Positions 36,041 to 43,753 of a stretch of 53,182 nucleotides of DNA are shown here, piece by piece. The DNA lies in the NCBI RefSeq assembly GCF_000972705.2, contig NZ_LATL02000014.1, positions 1-53,182 on the forward strand, given 5' to 3'. How positions within the stretch are numbered: the first letter of the stretch is position 1; each line of letters begins with the position of its first letter. Source of the stretch: Limnoraphis robusta CS-951 (GTDB lineage Bacteria > Cyanobacteriota > Cyanobacteriia > Cyanobacteriales > Microcoleaceae). A program made the position numbers and the translations under genes. The notes below the pieces were generated by a model. The model worked only from the letters and a program-made list of their open reading frames with translations, did not search any database and was not told where the DNA came from.

Positions 36041-36766
36041 TTACGGCTCTGACCAAGCTGGATGGGAGAACAACGCTTCAATCAACCTGACGCCTCGCAG
36101 TTGGTTAGACAGGGGTAAATGACCCACAGGTGCAGTTAAATCCCAGGTAAACTCTTGCGGGTAGCGAGTCCAATTTCCATTCTGACGCCAGCCAATTTTT
36201 GGCCAAAGTTTCTCCCAGTTTCTCCCAACACCTAACCAAAGCTGTCGTTGTACAGAGTAACCAAATTTTCCTTCAGAATAGATCCGCCAGAACAAATCAA
36301 GGGTATGTAAGTCAGCCGTAGAGAAGCGTTTGACTTCCGAAAAATAAACCCATTTTCGTTCAACAGCAGCTTGGCCGGCAAGTTCGCACAACTTTTGCAG
36401 GGTTAATTTGTCCGCTTCTTGAAAGTCTTGTTGAGCGAGGAGTGTTTGAAGCTGACTGTAGTCCGCTTCTGCTTCCGGGTTGGCTGAGAGTAAACCTTTG
36501 GGAAAATGAGCTTGTAGAAAATCTTGAACCTCAGAGGAGTTGGCGGTATAAAGAATCTGATACGCTTTACCCTCAACAGGAGTCGGAGAAGCAGATTGAC
36601 GTTCTAACAAAAACTCCATTAATACGGGTATACCGACTTCCCCCGCCTCCGCTAATGTTTGAATCAGTTGTAGCTTCGTTTTCTCAGAACCCGAGTTGAG
36701 TTGAGAGCGAACATCATCCGGGTTGAGTGATGCGTCCTGTGCTTTGAATAGGGTCGAATCAGTCAT
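36041..36766 (-). CDS. gun4: tetrapyrrole-binding protein GUN4
   Basis: The 241-residue protein has the GUN4 domain in its C-terminal two thirds: DYSQLQTLLAQQDFQEADKL, EGKFGYSVQRQLW, LWPKIGW, and FTWDLTAPVGHLP near the end. The N-terminal 85 residues are the helical bundle found in full-length cyanobacterial GUN4 (length typically about 230-240). GUN4 binds protoporphyrin IX and Mg-protoporphyrin and stimulates magnesium chelatase in chlorophyll synthesis. Its presence supports a cyanobacterial origin. It is transcribed alone; rfaE2 lies upstream on the same strand with an 81-bp gap. Confidence 0.95.
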   Translation of the reverse strand: MTDSTLFKAQDASLNPDDVRSQLNSGSEKTKLQLIQTLAEAGEVGIPVLMEFLLERQSASPTPVEGKAYQILYTANSSEVQDFLQAHFPKGLLSANPEAEADYSQLQTLLAQQDFQEADKLTLQKLCELAGQAAVERKWVYFSEVKRFSTADLHTLDLFWRIYSEGKFGYSVQRQLWLGVGRNWEKLWPKIGWRQNGNWTRYPQEFTWDLTAPVGHLPLSNQLRGVRLIEALFSHPAWSEP

Positions 36767-36847
36767 AGGAGGCGTTTTGGGGTGAGCAATCTACATGACA
36801 CTGGTGTGTAGATCCTCAACTATTGTACAGGTGTATGTCTCCTTATT

Positions 36848-37360
36848 CTATGATCGTTGCAAAATCTGATTAACAATTGTGCTAGTCGAGAGGGGAACTT
36901 CGACTTGAATCAAACTAATCTTCCCCCCATAGGCTAAAATAGCAGGGGTTTCGGGTAACGTTTCTAGGGTGTAGTCGCCACCTTTGGCGTAGATTTCGGG
37001 TTTTAACGTTTCGATCAGTTGAGTCGCCGTAGCTTCACTGAAAATCACCACTGCATCTACAGGTTTGAGGGCGGCTAGAACTTCGGCTCTTTGCATTTGC
37101 GATACAATTGGACGAGGTGGAAATCCAGGTTTTGCAGGTTTGAGGCTTTGAACTGAGCGATCGCTATTTAAGCCGACAATTAGCGATCGCCCCAAAGTTT
37201 TAGCTTGCTGTAGATAACGAATATGTCCGGCGTGGATCAAATCAAAACAACCATTGGTTAAAACCAAAGGACGCCAAGCCGCTGGATCTGAAGCGATCGC
37301 CTGTTGTAATTGTTCCAAGGTGTAAAGATTTTTGAGATTTAATGAATCGGGATTTGCCAT
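36848..37360 (-). CDS. rfaE2: D-glycero-beta-D-manno-heptose 1-phosphate adenylyltransferase
   Basis: The 170-residue protein is a nucleotidyltransferase of the cytidylyltransferase fold, with the family motifs TNGCFDLIHAGH and the C-terminal STSTIVNQI. It matches the C-terminal adenylyltransferase half of HldE/RfaE; the sugar-kinase half is absent, as in organisms with separate rfaE1 and rfaE2. It adds AMP to heptose-1-phosphate on the route to ADP-heptose for lipopolysaccharide or glycans. No other heptose genes are in the window. Confidence 0.9.
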   Translation of the reverse strand: MANPDSLNLKNLYTLEQLQQAIASDPAAWRPLVLTNGCFDLIHAGHIRYLQQAKTLGRSLIVGLNSDRSVQSLKPAKPGFPPRPIVSQMQRAEVLAALKPVDAVVIFSEATATQLIETLKPEIYAKGGDYTLETLPETPAILAYGGKISLIQVEVPLSTSTIVNQILQRS

Positions 37361-37708
37361 GAGTTTTGATCCGTAATAATGATAGTCTGAATTTCATTAG
37401 GGAGCGCGATTTGATTGTCGGTGATCTCCATATTGAGGTCACACTTGTAAACCCGATGCTTACGGGTTCACGGGGTAAAGAAAGTTACAGTCGGTATGCT
37501 AGGCTAGCGTTAATCAAGTTATATCGTTAGCCCAGGTCATTTGACTCCGGCGTTAAGCTAACCCGATAGGCTCCTGCATCAGTCTATAACAACTTGAAAA
37601 TCTGCATTCTCCTTTTGCGGGTTTGAGAAGCCAAAAACTATCTTGACTCGCCCCCAAATTATTCCACCCTGCTGCTTATGCAGATGATCACTGAGTTCAC
37701 TCAATCCT
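37361..37708. other. 348-bp intergenic region
   Basis: I see no gene. A small hairpin AACCCGATGCTTACGGGTT lies near 37450-37468. The region separates the divergent rfaE2 and HpsJ-like genes and should hold both promoters, but no convincing -35/-10 pair stands out. Confidence 0.5.
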
Positions 37709-38542
37709 ATGAAAGCAACTACTAGCCGTCAATTTCCCTCACTCGCCGCTTGGAGTGTTAAACTGATCGGGGCTATCTTGATTGTCTCTTCTTTAGTAGA
37801 CTACCTGATCTTGTTAATTCCGCCCAATTTACTCAATCGAGGATGGCAACTGAGTGTTACGAGCCAATTGGTTGATCGCGGTATTGTCCCCATGGTCGGA
37901 ATGGGTTTAGTTTTGATTGGTTTTTGGATGGATAGCGTTACTTCTGGAGGAAGTCAAAAACCGATTAAACCTTTAGTTGATTTGAGATTTTGGATAGCAC
38001 TCCTCGCCAGTGTATTGGGACTGCTTTATCTGTTGTTATTTCCCCTCCATTTGAATAATACTCGTTTAGCGCGGGCGGAAGCGTTGAGTCAAATTCAGCA
38101 ACAAGCTTCTCAAGCGGAAACTCAACTGGAAACCCAACTGGGAAGCGATCAGTTTCAACAACAGGTTGAACAACGGAAAAATCTACTCAAAAATCAGTTT
38201 AGTAGTGTGATTCAAAATGAGGAACAGTTGAATCAACTTTTGGCTCGAGAAGATCTGCCTCAGCAAGTTAAAGACGTTCTCGAACAATCCAAAACAAATC
38301 CTCAAGTTCTCGAACAATTTTTAGAACAGCAAGCTGATAGTCTACCGACTCAGCTTTTAACTCAAATTAGAGAACGTCAGCAACAACTCGAAGAACAGGC
38401 TAAAACTCGTTCTTTGAAGTCCAGCTTACAAACCGGAATTAGCAGTTTATTACTCGCAATTGGTTATATTGGAGTCGGTTTTACTGGTTTAAAAGGGGTT
38501 GGAATTTTGGGTGGGGGTCGTCGTAAACCTCCTGCGGGTTAG
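37709..38542 (+). CDS. HpsJ-family membrane protein with central coiled coil
   Basis: The 277-residue protein has membrane segments near residues 14-36, 55-75 and 92-112, a Gln/Glu-rich coiled coil (about 118-235; ALSQIQQQASQAETQLETQL and similar), and a final membrane helix with a glycine-rich basic tail (GVGILGGGRRKPPAG). This layout and WQLSVTSQLVDRGIVPMVGM fit the HpsJ family, named for hormogonium polysaccharide production in Nostoc. A GT2 glycosyltransferase follows after 138 bp, which suits a polysaccharide role. Family assignment is from memory of the architecture and is moderately sure. Confidence 0.65.
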   Translation: MKATTSRQFPSLAAWSVKLIGAILIVSSLVDYLILLIPPNLLNRGWQLSVTSQLVDRGIVPMVGMGLVLIGFWMDSVTSGGSQKPIKPLVDLRFWIALLASVLGLLYLLLFPLHLNNTRLARAEALSQIQQQASQAETQLETQLGSDQFQQQVEQRKNLLKNQFSSVIQNEEQLNQLLAREDLPQQVKDVLEQSKTNPQVLEQFLEQQADSLPTQLLTQIRERQQQLEEQAKTRSLKSSLQTGISSLLLAIGYIGVGFTGLKGVGILGGGRRKPPAG

Positions 38543-38561
38543 TCTCAAAGCATTTTGCTAA

Positions 38562-38625
38562 CAGTAATCAGTATCAGGATAAGCGGAAAAAAACTGATCA
38601 CTGATTACTGATTATAAACTGTGTT
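38562..38625 (+). terminator. CAGTAATCAGT inverted repeat, possible terminator
   Basis: CAGTAATCAGT (38562-38572) pairs with ACTGATTACTG (38600-38610), an 11-bp perfect stem, followed by a T-rich run (GTGTTTTTTC). It lies 20 bp after the HpsJ-like stop. ACTGATTACTG elements are also a common cyanobacterial interspersed repeat, so it may be both. Confidence 0.5.
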
Positions 38626-38680
38626 TTTTCTGTTAAATTTTTTATTCTCATTGGTAAGTTTTTAAATTCCTCAAAAACTA

Positions 38681-39577
38681 ATGTTTTCAATTTATATCCT
38701 GACTTACAACGATGAAATTGATATTGCGGCTTGCATTGAGTCGGCGATGTTATCTGATGATATTATTGTTGTAGACTCTTTAAGTAGCGATCGCACGGTT
38801 GAAATCGCCCAACGTTATCCGGTGCGCGTCATCCCTCATGCTTTTGAAAGTCACGGACGTCAACGAACTTGGATGCTTCAGGAAGTTCCCTGCAAATACG
38901 AATGGGTTTATATTCTAGAGTCCGATGAACGGATGACGACCGAGCTGTTTTCTGAGTGTTTAGAAGCGATGAAAAGCTCTGAATATATTGGTTATTATGT
39001 CGCAGAACGGGTGATATTTCTCGGGTCTTGGATTCGTCGCAGTACCCAATATCCCCGTTATCAAATGCGTTTATTTCATAAGGAGAAAGTCTGGTTTACC
39101 GATTACGGTCACACAGAACGAGAAGTTTGTCAAGGGCCGACCAGTTTTTTAAAAGAAACCTATCCCCATTATACCTGTAGTAAAGGGTTATCCCGTTGGC
39201 TGGAAAAACACAACCGTTACTCAACCGATGAAGCCGCAGAAACCGTTAAGCAGTTGGAATTAGGAACTGTTAATTGGGGAGATTTGTTCTTTGGAAAATC
39301 AGAAGTTGAACGACGCCGAGCGCTGAAAGACTTTTCTCTGCGTTTACCCTTTAGGCCGTTTATCCGCTTTTTTTATATGTATGTTATGTTGGGTGGTTGG
39401 TTAGATGGTCGCTCCGGGTTTGCTTGGTGTACATTACAAGCATTTTATGAATATTTAATTGTACTAAAAACTTGGGAAATTCGCAATATGCCCGTTCCCG
39501 AGTTAACACCTGCTCATCTTCCTGTTGTTGAGATGAAAGAAACCGCAGTTTCTTCTCAAGTTTACACTGAAGAATAG
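38681..39577 (+). CDS. family 2 glycosyltransferase (WaaE/KdtX-like)
   Basis: The 298-residue protein opens with the GT-A fold (FSIYILTYNDEIDIAACIES, DDIIVVDSLSSDRT) and has ILESDERM in the place of the DxD metal site, then the acceptor-side segment YPRYQMRLFHKEKVWF. This pattern matches the WaaE/KdtX group that adds sugars to lipopolysaccharide core or related glycans. No membrane anchor is obvious apart from a mildly hydrophobic stretch near residue 228. It follows the HpsJ-like gene, suggesting a role in surface polysaccharide. The exact donor and acceptor are unknown. Confidence 0.85.
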   Translation: MFSIYILTYNDEIDIAACIESAMLSDDIIVVDSLSSDRTVEIAQRYPVRVIPHAFESHGRQRTWMLQEVPCKYEWVYILESDERMTTELFSECLEAMKSSEYIGYYVAERVIFLGSWIRRSTQYPRYQMRLFHKEKVWFTDYGHTEREVCQGPTSFLKETYPHYTCSKGLSRWLEKHNRYSTDEAAETVKQLELGTVNWGDLFFGKSEVERRRALKDFSLRLPFRPFIRFFYMYVMLGGWLDGRSGFAWCTLQAFYEYLIVLKTWEIRNMPVPELTPAHLPVVEMKETAVSSQVYTEE

Positions 39578-39585
39578 GGAACAGA

Positions 39586-39740
39586 TTACAGGTGATATCA
39601 TGTCCGGATAATTAGTGATCAAAAACTTTCTCATAATCTCTTGGTGCGCGTTCCCGATTCGCCCGCAGGTGGTGAGAGCAGTGCGTTGGGCGGGTTCCCC
39701 GACTTGAAGCAACTGCCGAACCCGAAGGGCGCGGGGTCGC
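39586..39740. repeat. miniature-element end plus GC-rich cyanobacterial repeat
   Basis: ATATCATGTCCGGATAATTA and GTGATCA at about 39592-39620 match the terminal repeat of the element at 42750-42884. From 39640 to 39740 the sequence is unusually GC-rich (GCGTTGGGCGGGTTCCCCGA and following), a type of interspersed repeat often misannotated as a gene in cyanobacteria. No gene is supported. Confidence 0.65.
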
Positions 39741-39771
39741 ACCGCTCCTCCTCTTTCTTCTTCTTTATTTC

Positions 39772-39850
<79 letters not shown>

Positions 39851-39864
39851 CTACCGTTCACAAA

Positions 39865-40566
39865 TTAAGCAGCTTGACAGTATTTTTTGTAGATTCCATC
39901 TAACAACAAATTAAAAGCAAAAACAGCTTCTTCTGTCGCTGAAATCGCCTCTTGTTTTTGTTCGTCCGTTTGACAGAGTTTAACCAAAGCATCACGAGTC
40001 ATCTGAGAGTGAACTTCATCGGCTTTTTCATGGACTTGAAAAAATGCAACTGCATCGGATGAAGTAATGCCATAATAGGTGTTCAGTCCGGCAATTTTAG
40101 TTGTAGAAACTTCGGGAATTTGGGCTTCATAAGCATAAAGCGCAGCCAAACCTTTGACTGGATTTTCACTGCGAGACAGTTCTTTTAAAATGCTAACCGA
40201 TTGTTGGGTTTGTTTGAGATGTTGACGTTCCTTGACTGCTTTTCTGTCAACGCCTAATCCTTCAGCAAACCGCAACCAAAGTTCAGGATGATTGGCAGAA
40301 CCCCGTTCTTCTTCGATTAAATTTTCCAGCAACATCCGACGAATTTCTAAGTCATCACAAGCGGCGTGAGTAGCACTAACGTAGGTGGGGAAGTGATGAA
40401 CTTGCAAATAATATTCTTGGGCGTACTCTTGCAGCATCCCTAGCGTCAGTTTGCCTTCATTCCAGAGTTGATAGAAAGGATGCTTCAGCAGATGATTTCC
40501 ATCAATAATCGCGTCAATTTGAGTTAAAAACTCTTGCTCAGTAATGGATTGCTCTTGGACTAGCAT
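39865..40566 (-). CDS. CADD/PqqC-like diiron protein, putative folate (pABA) metabolism
   Basis: The 233-residue all-helical protein belongs to the heme-oxygenase-like fold. HLLKHPFYQLWNEGKLTLGM begins the domain; E and H metal ligands are expected in ENLIEEERGSANHPELW and VHEKADEVHS. It resembles chlamydial CADD, which makes p-aminobenzoate from its own tyrosine, and more distantly PqqC and TenA. NCBI names such proteins CADD-family folate metabolism proteins. It is divergent from thiE. A TenA-like thiamine role is an alternative suggested by that neighbour, but the sequence looks CADD-like to me. Confidence 0.8.
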   Translation of the reverse strand: MLVQEQSITEQEFLTQIDAIIDGNHLLKHPFYQLWNEGKLTLGMLQEYAQEYYLQVHHFPTYVSATHAACDDLEIRRMLLENLIEEERGSANHPELWLRFAEGLGVDRKAVKERQHLKQTQQSVSILKELSRSENPVKGLAALYAYEAQIPEVSTTKIAGLNTYYGITSSDAVAFFQVHEKADEVHSQMTRDALVKLCQTDEQKQEAISATEEAVFAFNLLLDGIYKKYCQAA

Positions 40567-40761
40567 AATTCACCCTAGTGATGTTGATGCTTGTGAATTG
40601 TATACCAAATTGGCGAATTTTGACACTCCGCGCCACGACTTCAGAGTCTCAAAACGAACTTACGCTACATTTGCCCCTCTAACTTGATCTCGAAAATCTG
40701 CTATAGTAGCCTGCGGTTCTTCTGCAATCGGGTAAGCTAAGTACAGATTGAGGTAGGTTTG

Positions 40762-41844
40762 ATGGTCGATCAACAAAGTTGGAATAAACAGGTGCAACCC
40801 GCCCTCTGTCGCATTCTAGATGCAAATTTAGATCGCGCTCGTGAGGGATTGAGAATTATTGAAGAATGGTGTCGCTTTGGACTCGATAGCGCAGAATTGG
40901 CTGAGGAGTGCAAACAGTTGCGACAAGAATTGGCTCAGTGGCATACGATGGAACTCCGGTTGTCGAGAAACACGCCTGGAGATTTGGGTACGGAACTCAC
41001 GCACCCCCAAGAAGAAAGACGCGAGGGGATTGATAGCGTATTACAGGCGAATTTTTGTCGCATCGAAGAAGCTCTACGGGTACTGGAAGAATACGGCAAA
41101 ATTTATCACCCGGATATGGGCGTATCGTTTAAGCAGATGCGCTATCGAGTTTATACCCTAGAAAGTCGATTATTGGCTTATCGACGTTATCAACTTCTCA
41201 ATGATGCCTATTTGTATTTAGTGACTTCTCCATCGGATAAAATGTTCTCGATTGTAGAAGCGGCGTTGCAAGGCGGACTGAAATTGGTGCAGTATCGCGA
41301 CAAACAAAACGATGATGAAACTCGACTTCAGAATGCAGAAAAGCTCTCTCAACTTTGTCATCGTTATGATGCCCTGTTTATTATGAATGATCGCGTGGAT
41401 TTAGCGATCGCTTCTAACGCTGATGGGGTTCATCTCGGACAAAAAGATATTCCGATTAGTTTAGCGCGTCAGTTACTCGGCCCGCAACGAATTATCGGAC
41501 GTTCAACGACGAACCCCCAAGAAATGCAAAAGGCAATTGACGCCGGTGCCGATTATATTGGGGTTGGGCCTGTGTATGAAACTCCCACGAAGGCGGATAA
41601 ACCTGCTGCTGGCTTGGAATATGTGCGTCATGCGGCTGACAATTGTTCGATTCCTTGGTTTGCCATTGGCGGAATTGATATGAATAATTTTGATGATGTC
41701 ATGTCTATTGGTGGGGAACGGATTGCGGTAGTCCGAGCGATTATGGAAGCCGAACAACCGACGCTAGTGACGCAATATTTTCTGTCTCAACTGACGCGAA
41801 TTCAAACCTTACGGACTTACAATATTTTACCAAATCCTTCTTGA
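40762..41844 (+). CDS. thiE: thiamine phosphate synthase with cyanobacterial N-terminal domain
   Basis: The protein has about 360 residues from ATG 40762, with GAGGTAGG nine bases before. Residues 1-140 are a helical domain (CRILDANLDRAREGLRIIEE) specific to cyanobacterial and related ThiE proteins. Residues 145-350 are the TIM-barrel enzyme with QYRDK, MNDRVDLAIASNADGVHLGQ, IGRSTTNP, GVGPVYETPTK and AIGGID. It joins hydroxymethylpyrimidine diphosphate to thiazole phosphate to form thiamine phosphate. thiS follows after 19 bp in the same operon. No TPP riboswitch is visible upstream. Confidence 0.95.
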   Translation: MVDQQSWNKQVQPALCRILDANLDRAREGLRIIEEWCRFGLDSAELAEECKQLRQELAQWHTMELRLSRNTPGDLGTELTHPQEERREGIDSVLQANFCRIEEALRVLEEYGKIYHPDMGVSFKQMRYRVYTLESRLLAYRRYQLLNDAYLYLVTSPSDKMFSIVEAALQGGLKLVQYRDKQNDDETRLQNAEKLSQLCHRYDALFIMNDRVDLAIASNADGVHLGQKDIPISLARQLLGPQRIIGRSTTNPQEMQKAIDAGADYIGVGPVYETPTKADKPAAGLEYVRHAADNCSIPWFAIGGIDMNNFDDVMSIGGERIAVVRAIMEAEQPTLVTQYFLSQLTRIQTLRTYNILPNPS

Positions 41845-41863
41845 AATTAACCGTTAAAATCTC

Positions 41864-42154
41864 ATGTCTGATTCAATCCAACTTCAGGTTAACGGAGAAC
41901 TCAAAACCTGTTCTCCTCACACGAAATTACCCGATTTTTTAGAACAGATGGGATTAAATCCCCGTTTGGTGGCTGTGGAATATAACGGCGAAATTCTGCA
42001 CCGACAATTTTGGGAAACGACAGAGATGAAAGCCGGAGATGTCCTGGAAATTGTCACCATTGTCGGCGGGGGAATGACAGTAACCAGTGATCAGTTATCA
42101 CTCATTCCTATTAATTATAGACAGGTTGAGTCTGAGAAGCTGATTGATGTTTAG
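41864..42154 (+). CDS. thiS: sulfur-carrier protein ThiS with an abnormal C-terminal tail
   Basis: Residues 1-70 are a normal ThiS (beta-grasp; IQLQVNGELKTC, RLVAVEYNGEILHR, GDVLEIVTIVGGG). ThiS works only when it ends in Gly-Gly, whose carboxylate becomes the thiocarboxylate sulfur donor for thiazole synthesis. Here the frame runs on for 26 more residues (MTVTSDQLSLIPINYRQVES and on) and overlaps the convergent usp gene. The sequence GGCGGGGGAATGA would read Gly-Gly-Gly-stop (GGC GGG GGA TGA) if one A at 42073-42074 were removed. A one-base insertion or a base-calling error is the simplest explanation. Confidence 0.88.
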   Translation: MSDSIQLQVNGELKTCSPHTKLPDFLEQMGLNPRLVAVEYNGEILHRQFWETTEMKAGDVLEIVTIVGGGMTVTSDQLSLIPINYRQVESEKLIDV

Positions 42155-42647
42155 TACAGGCGGTTTCCGTTTGAATGACAAAAACTGAACAAGACGCATG
42201 ATGCAAAACAGAGCTACTCACACTTTTTAAAAGGAATTCTGACCATTTCATGCGGTTTCGTCGTCCAACAATCACTAGATCGGCATTCCAATCTTTCGCT
42301 TGCTCACAAATTAACGCACTGGGATTTCCCACTTGATATTGATATTCTACAGAAATTCCTTGAGATTTGGCTGTATCACAATAACGTTGTAATTGCGAAC
42401 GAACTTGCTTCACTTGCTCTGTCCAACTTGCCTGGGAGAATTGTTTTAGGATTGTGTGTAAATTCACATTTCCTAAAGTCCCAATTCCAGCTAAGGGATT
42501 GATTTTTTCTTCGTTCTCCCAAGAAATACAATGAAATAACATCAGGTGACTTCCTTCAGTTTTGGCGACTTTGAGCGCCTCTTGAAAAACTCTTTCTACT
42601 TCTGGAGATGAAATATCGAGGGCGACTAAAATTTTATGAAAAGTCAT
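42111..42647 (-). CDS. universal stress protein (UspA family)
   Basis: The protein has about 178 residues from ATG 42647, which has AAGAGGA eight bases upstream; a start 14 codons earlier is less likely. It has the Usp fold: MTFHKILVALDISSPEVE at the start and the nucleotide-binding loop DLVIVGRRNRMKWSEFLL then SSSVLHHASCSVFVI. The G-x2-G-x9-G-S/T pattern is altered (GRRNRMK), so ATP binding is uncertain. The last 14 codons overlap the aberrant thiS tail; without the thiS frameshift the genes would be separated by about 34 bp. Confidence 0.9.
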   Translation of the reverse strand: MTFHKILVALDISSPEVERVFQEALKVAKTEGSHLMLFHCISWENEEKINPLAGIGTLGNVNLHTILKQFSQASWTEQVKQVRSQLQRYCDTAKSQGISVEYQYQVGNPSALICEQAKDWNADLVIVGRRNRMKWSEFLLKSVSSSVLHHASCSVFVIQTETACTKHQSASQTQPVYN

Positions 42648-42749
42648 TATTTTTCCTCTTTTAAGATTAGATATTGACAGTAAACTCAAGCTTCAAAAAT
42701 ACCAATTTTGTCTCAAGGCGAGTGACAGATCCACCCAGTTTCTCATCGT

Positions 42750-42884
42750 TATATCATGTCCGGTTGATTAATTGCGTTATGGGTGTAGGGCGGGTTTCAC
42801 TAAATTTTTCCTCCCAGACCTCGCTATCGCTCTAGCCGCGCCCCTACATAATGATCATTAATTAATTGGATGTGATATTACTTC
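42750..42884. mobile_element. miniature inverted-repeat element of about 135 bp
   Basis: The left end ATATCATGTCCGGTTGATTA and the right end AATTAATTGGATGTGATAT are imperfect inverted repeats of roughly 30 bp. Inside them GTAGGGCGGGTT and CGCGCCCCTAC make a second stem. The terminal motif recurs at 39592-39620. It has no coding capacity. It lies in the 565-bp gap between usp and the DUF4327 gene, which otherwise holds a GAAACCGGGTTTC palindrome (42910-42925) and a terminator (43112-43151). Confidence 0.65.
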
Positions 42885-43111
42885 TGCATTTGAGGCACTG
42901 TACAGCCAGGAGAAACCGGGTTTCTGAGCCAGCTTGACCGGAAAGAGATTTTTTAGGAATTTATTCAGATTTTGAGTGATAATTGGTAGCCTGTTCTACA
43001 GATCCATCTCCATTGTCGCCGAAAGTGGTGATTTTAGATAGCTATTTTAAGTTTATTTACAAACCCCTGACTGTGATGAACTCTCAGCATTCAAGACTGA
43101 TAATTTTCTCT

Positions 43112-43151
43112 CAAAAAAAAATAAACCCAACCCCAAAAATCAGGGTTAGGT
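43112..43151 (-). terminator. rho-independent terminator of the DUF4327 gene
   Basis: Read on the minus strand, ACCTAACCC pairs with GGGTTGGGT (nine pairs, one G-T) around a nine-base loop, and a T-rich tract with two long runs follows (TTTATTTTTTTTT). It lies about 60 bp after the stop at 43213. Confidence 0.8.
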
Positions 43152-43212
43152 AAGATTTCAACTCAGATCAACTGATTGTTATGAAATGCAGTCTTGCTAT
43201 TAGTAAATATGC

Positions 43213-43434
43213 TTAGTCTTCTCGCCACTCTTCATAACCAATCAAATCAATAATCCGATCTCGCAGTAAAAAGTCATTGTCTTCTAATTCACACTCAACA
43301 CCTTCCCAGTCTCGGGCTGGAATATATTGACACAAGGTATAAATTGGTTGATGACAGCCAACAACCCCCTGACAAACTAAGTGACGGGCTTCATCTTTGA
43401 TCACATTAATGGAATAAACTTTAGTTTGAAGCAT
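43213..43434 (-). CDS. DUF4327 family protein
   Basis: The protein has 73 residues from ATG 43434 (MLQTKVYS), supported by AGAGAGGA six bases before; an ATG 15 codons upstream is less likely. The sequence INVIKDEARHLVCQGVVG, then QPIYTLCQYIPARDWEGVEC and ELEDNDFLLRDRIIDLIG, matches the small cyanobacterial DUF4327 family, whose function is unknown. It is a soluble acidic protein. A clear terminator lies 60 bp downstream. Confidence 0.88.
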   Translation of the reverse strand: MLQTKVYSINVIKDEARHLVCQGVVGCHQPIYTLCQYIPARDWEGVECELEDNDFLLRDRIIDLIGYEEWRED

Positions 43435-43654
43435 TGTTCCTCTCTCTCGCCTTTTATTAAAAGAATCAAACACCGCCATTTACACTCTGATCAGGACTCA
43501 AGAGCAAAACGGCTGAAAATCAAAATTCTATTTCCAATTTTATTTTCCTCTAGATTGAGCATATTTATCTATTTAGTTTAAAATTATTAACAGAAAATCC
43601 CCCGAAATTTGGCAATTGTTCGAGGTCTGTGTTAAACTGTAGTTACAGTAATAA

Positions 43655-43736
43655 TATGGACCTTCTGTGGCTAATGCCTTGTAGCTTGAAGAAAGTCCAA
43701 AGCAAAAGTAAAAACAGAGGCACATGGGCTGTGCCG
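43655..43736 (+). ncRNA. candidate structured RNA upstream of the mazG 3' end
   Basis: The segment folds into a nested stem (GGAC/GTCC, CTTC/GAAG, GCT/AGC; about 43658-43698) and a second hairpin GGCAC-ATGGGCT-GTGCC (about 43719-43735). A perfect palindrome ACTGTAGTTACAGT lies just upstream at about 43637-43650, followed by AATAATATG. It contains no open frame of note. It does not match any RNA I know well; GAAGAAAGTCC recalls RNase P but the rest does not. It fills the 319-bp gap between the DUF4327 gene and mazG. Confidence 0.35.
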
Positions 43737-43753
43737 AGATGATGTCAAACAGA

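Noticed and set aside
35886..36122. 78-codon open frame between the LuxR stump and gun4
   Set aside because: It overlaps the end of gun4 on the other strand, with no ribosome-binding site and no protein-like pattern.
39503..39742. Open frame with RVRQLLQVGEPAQRTALTTC on the minus strand
   Set aside because: It is a translation of a GC-rich interspersed repeat that is widely miscalled as a gene, and it overlaps the glycosyltransferase gene.
40567..40761. TPP riboswitch upstream of thiE
   Set aside because: I looked for the CTGAGA and ACCTGATCTGG-type blocks of the thi box and did not find them. Only a TTGACACTCCGCGCC string, possibly an old IS end, is present.
43681..43700. GAAGAAAGTCC as part of an RNase P RNA
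   Set aside because: Only this short block resembles RNase P; the remaining conserved regions and the expected length of about 380 nt are absent.
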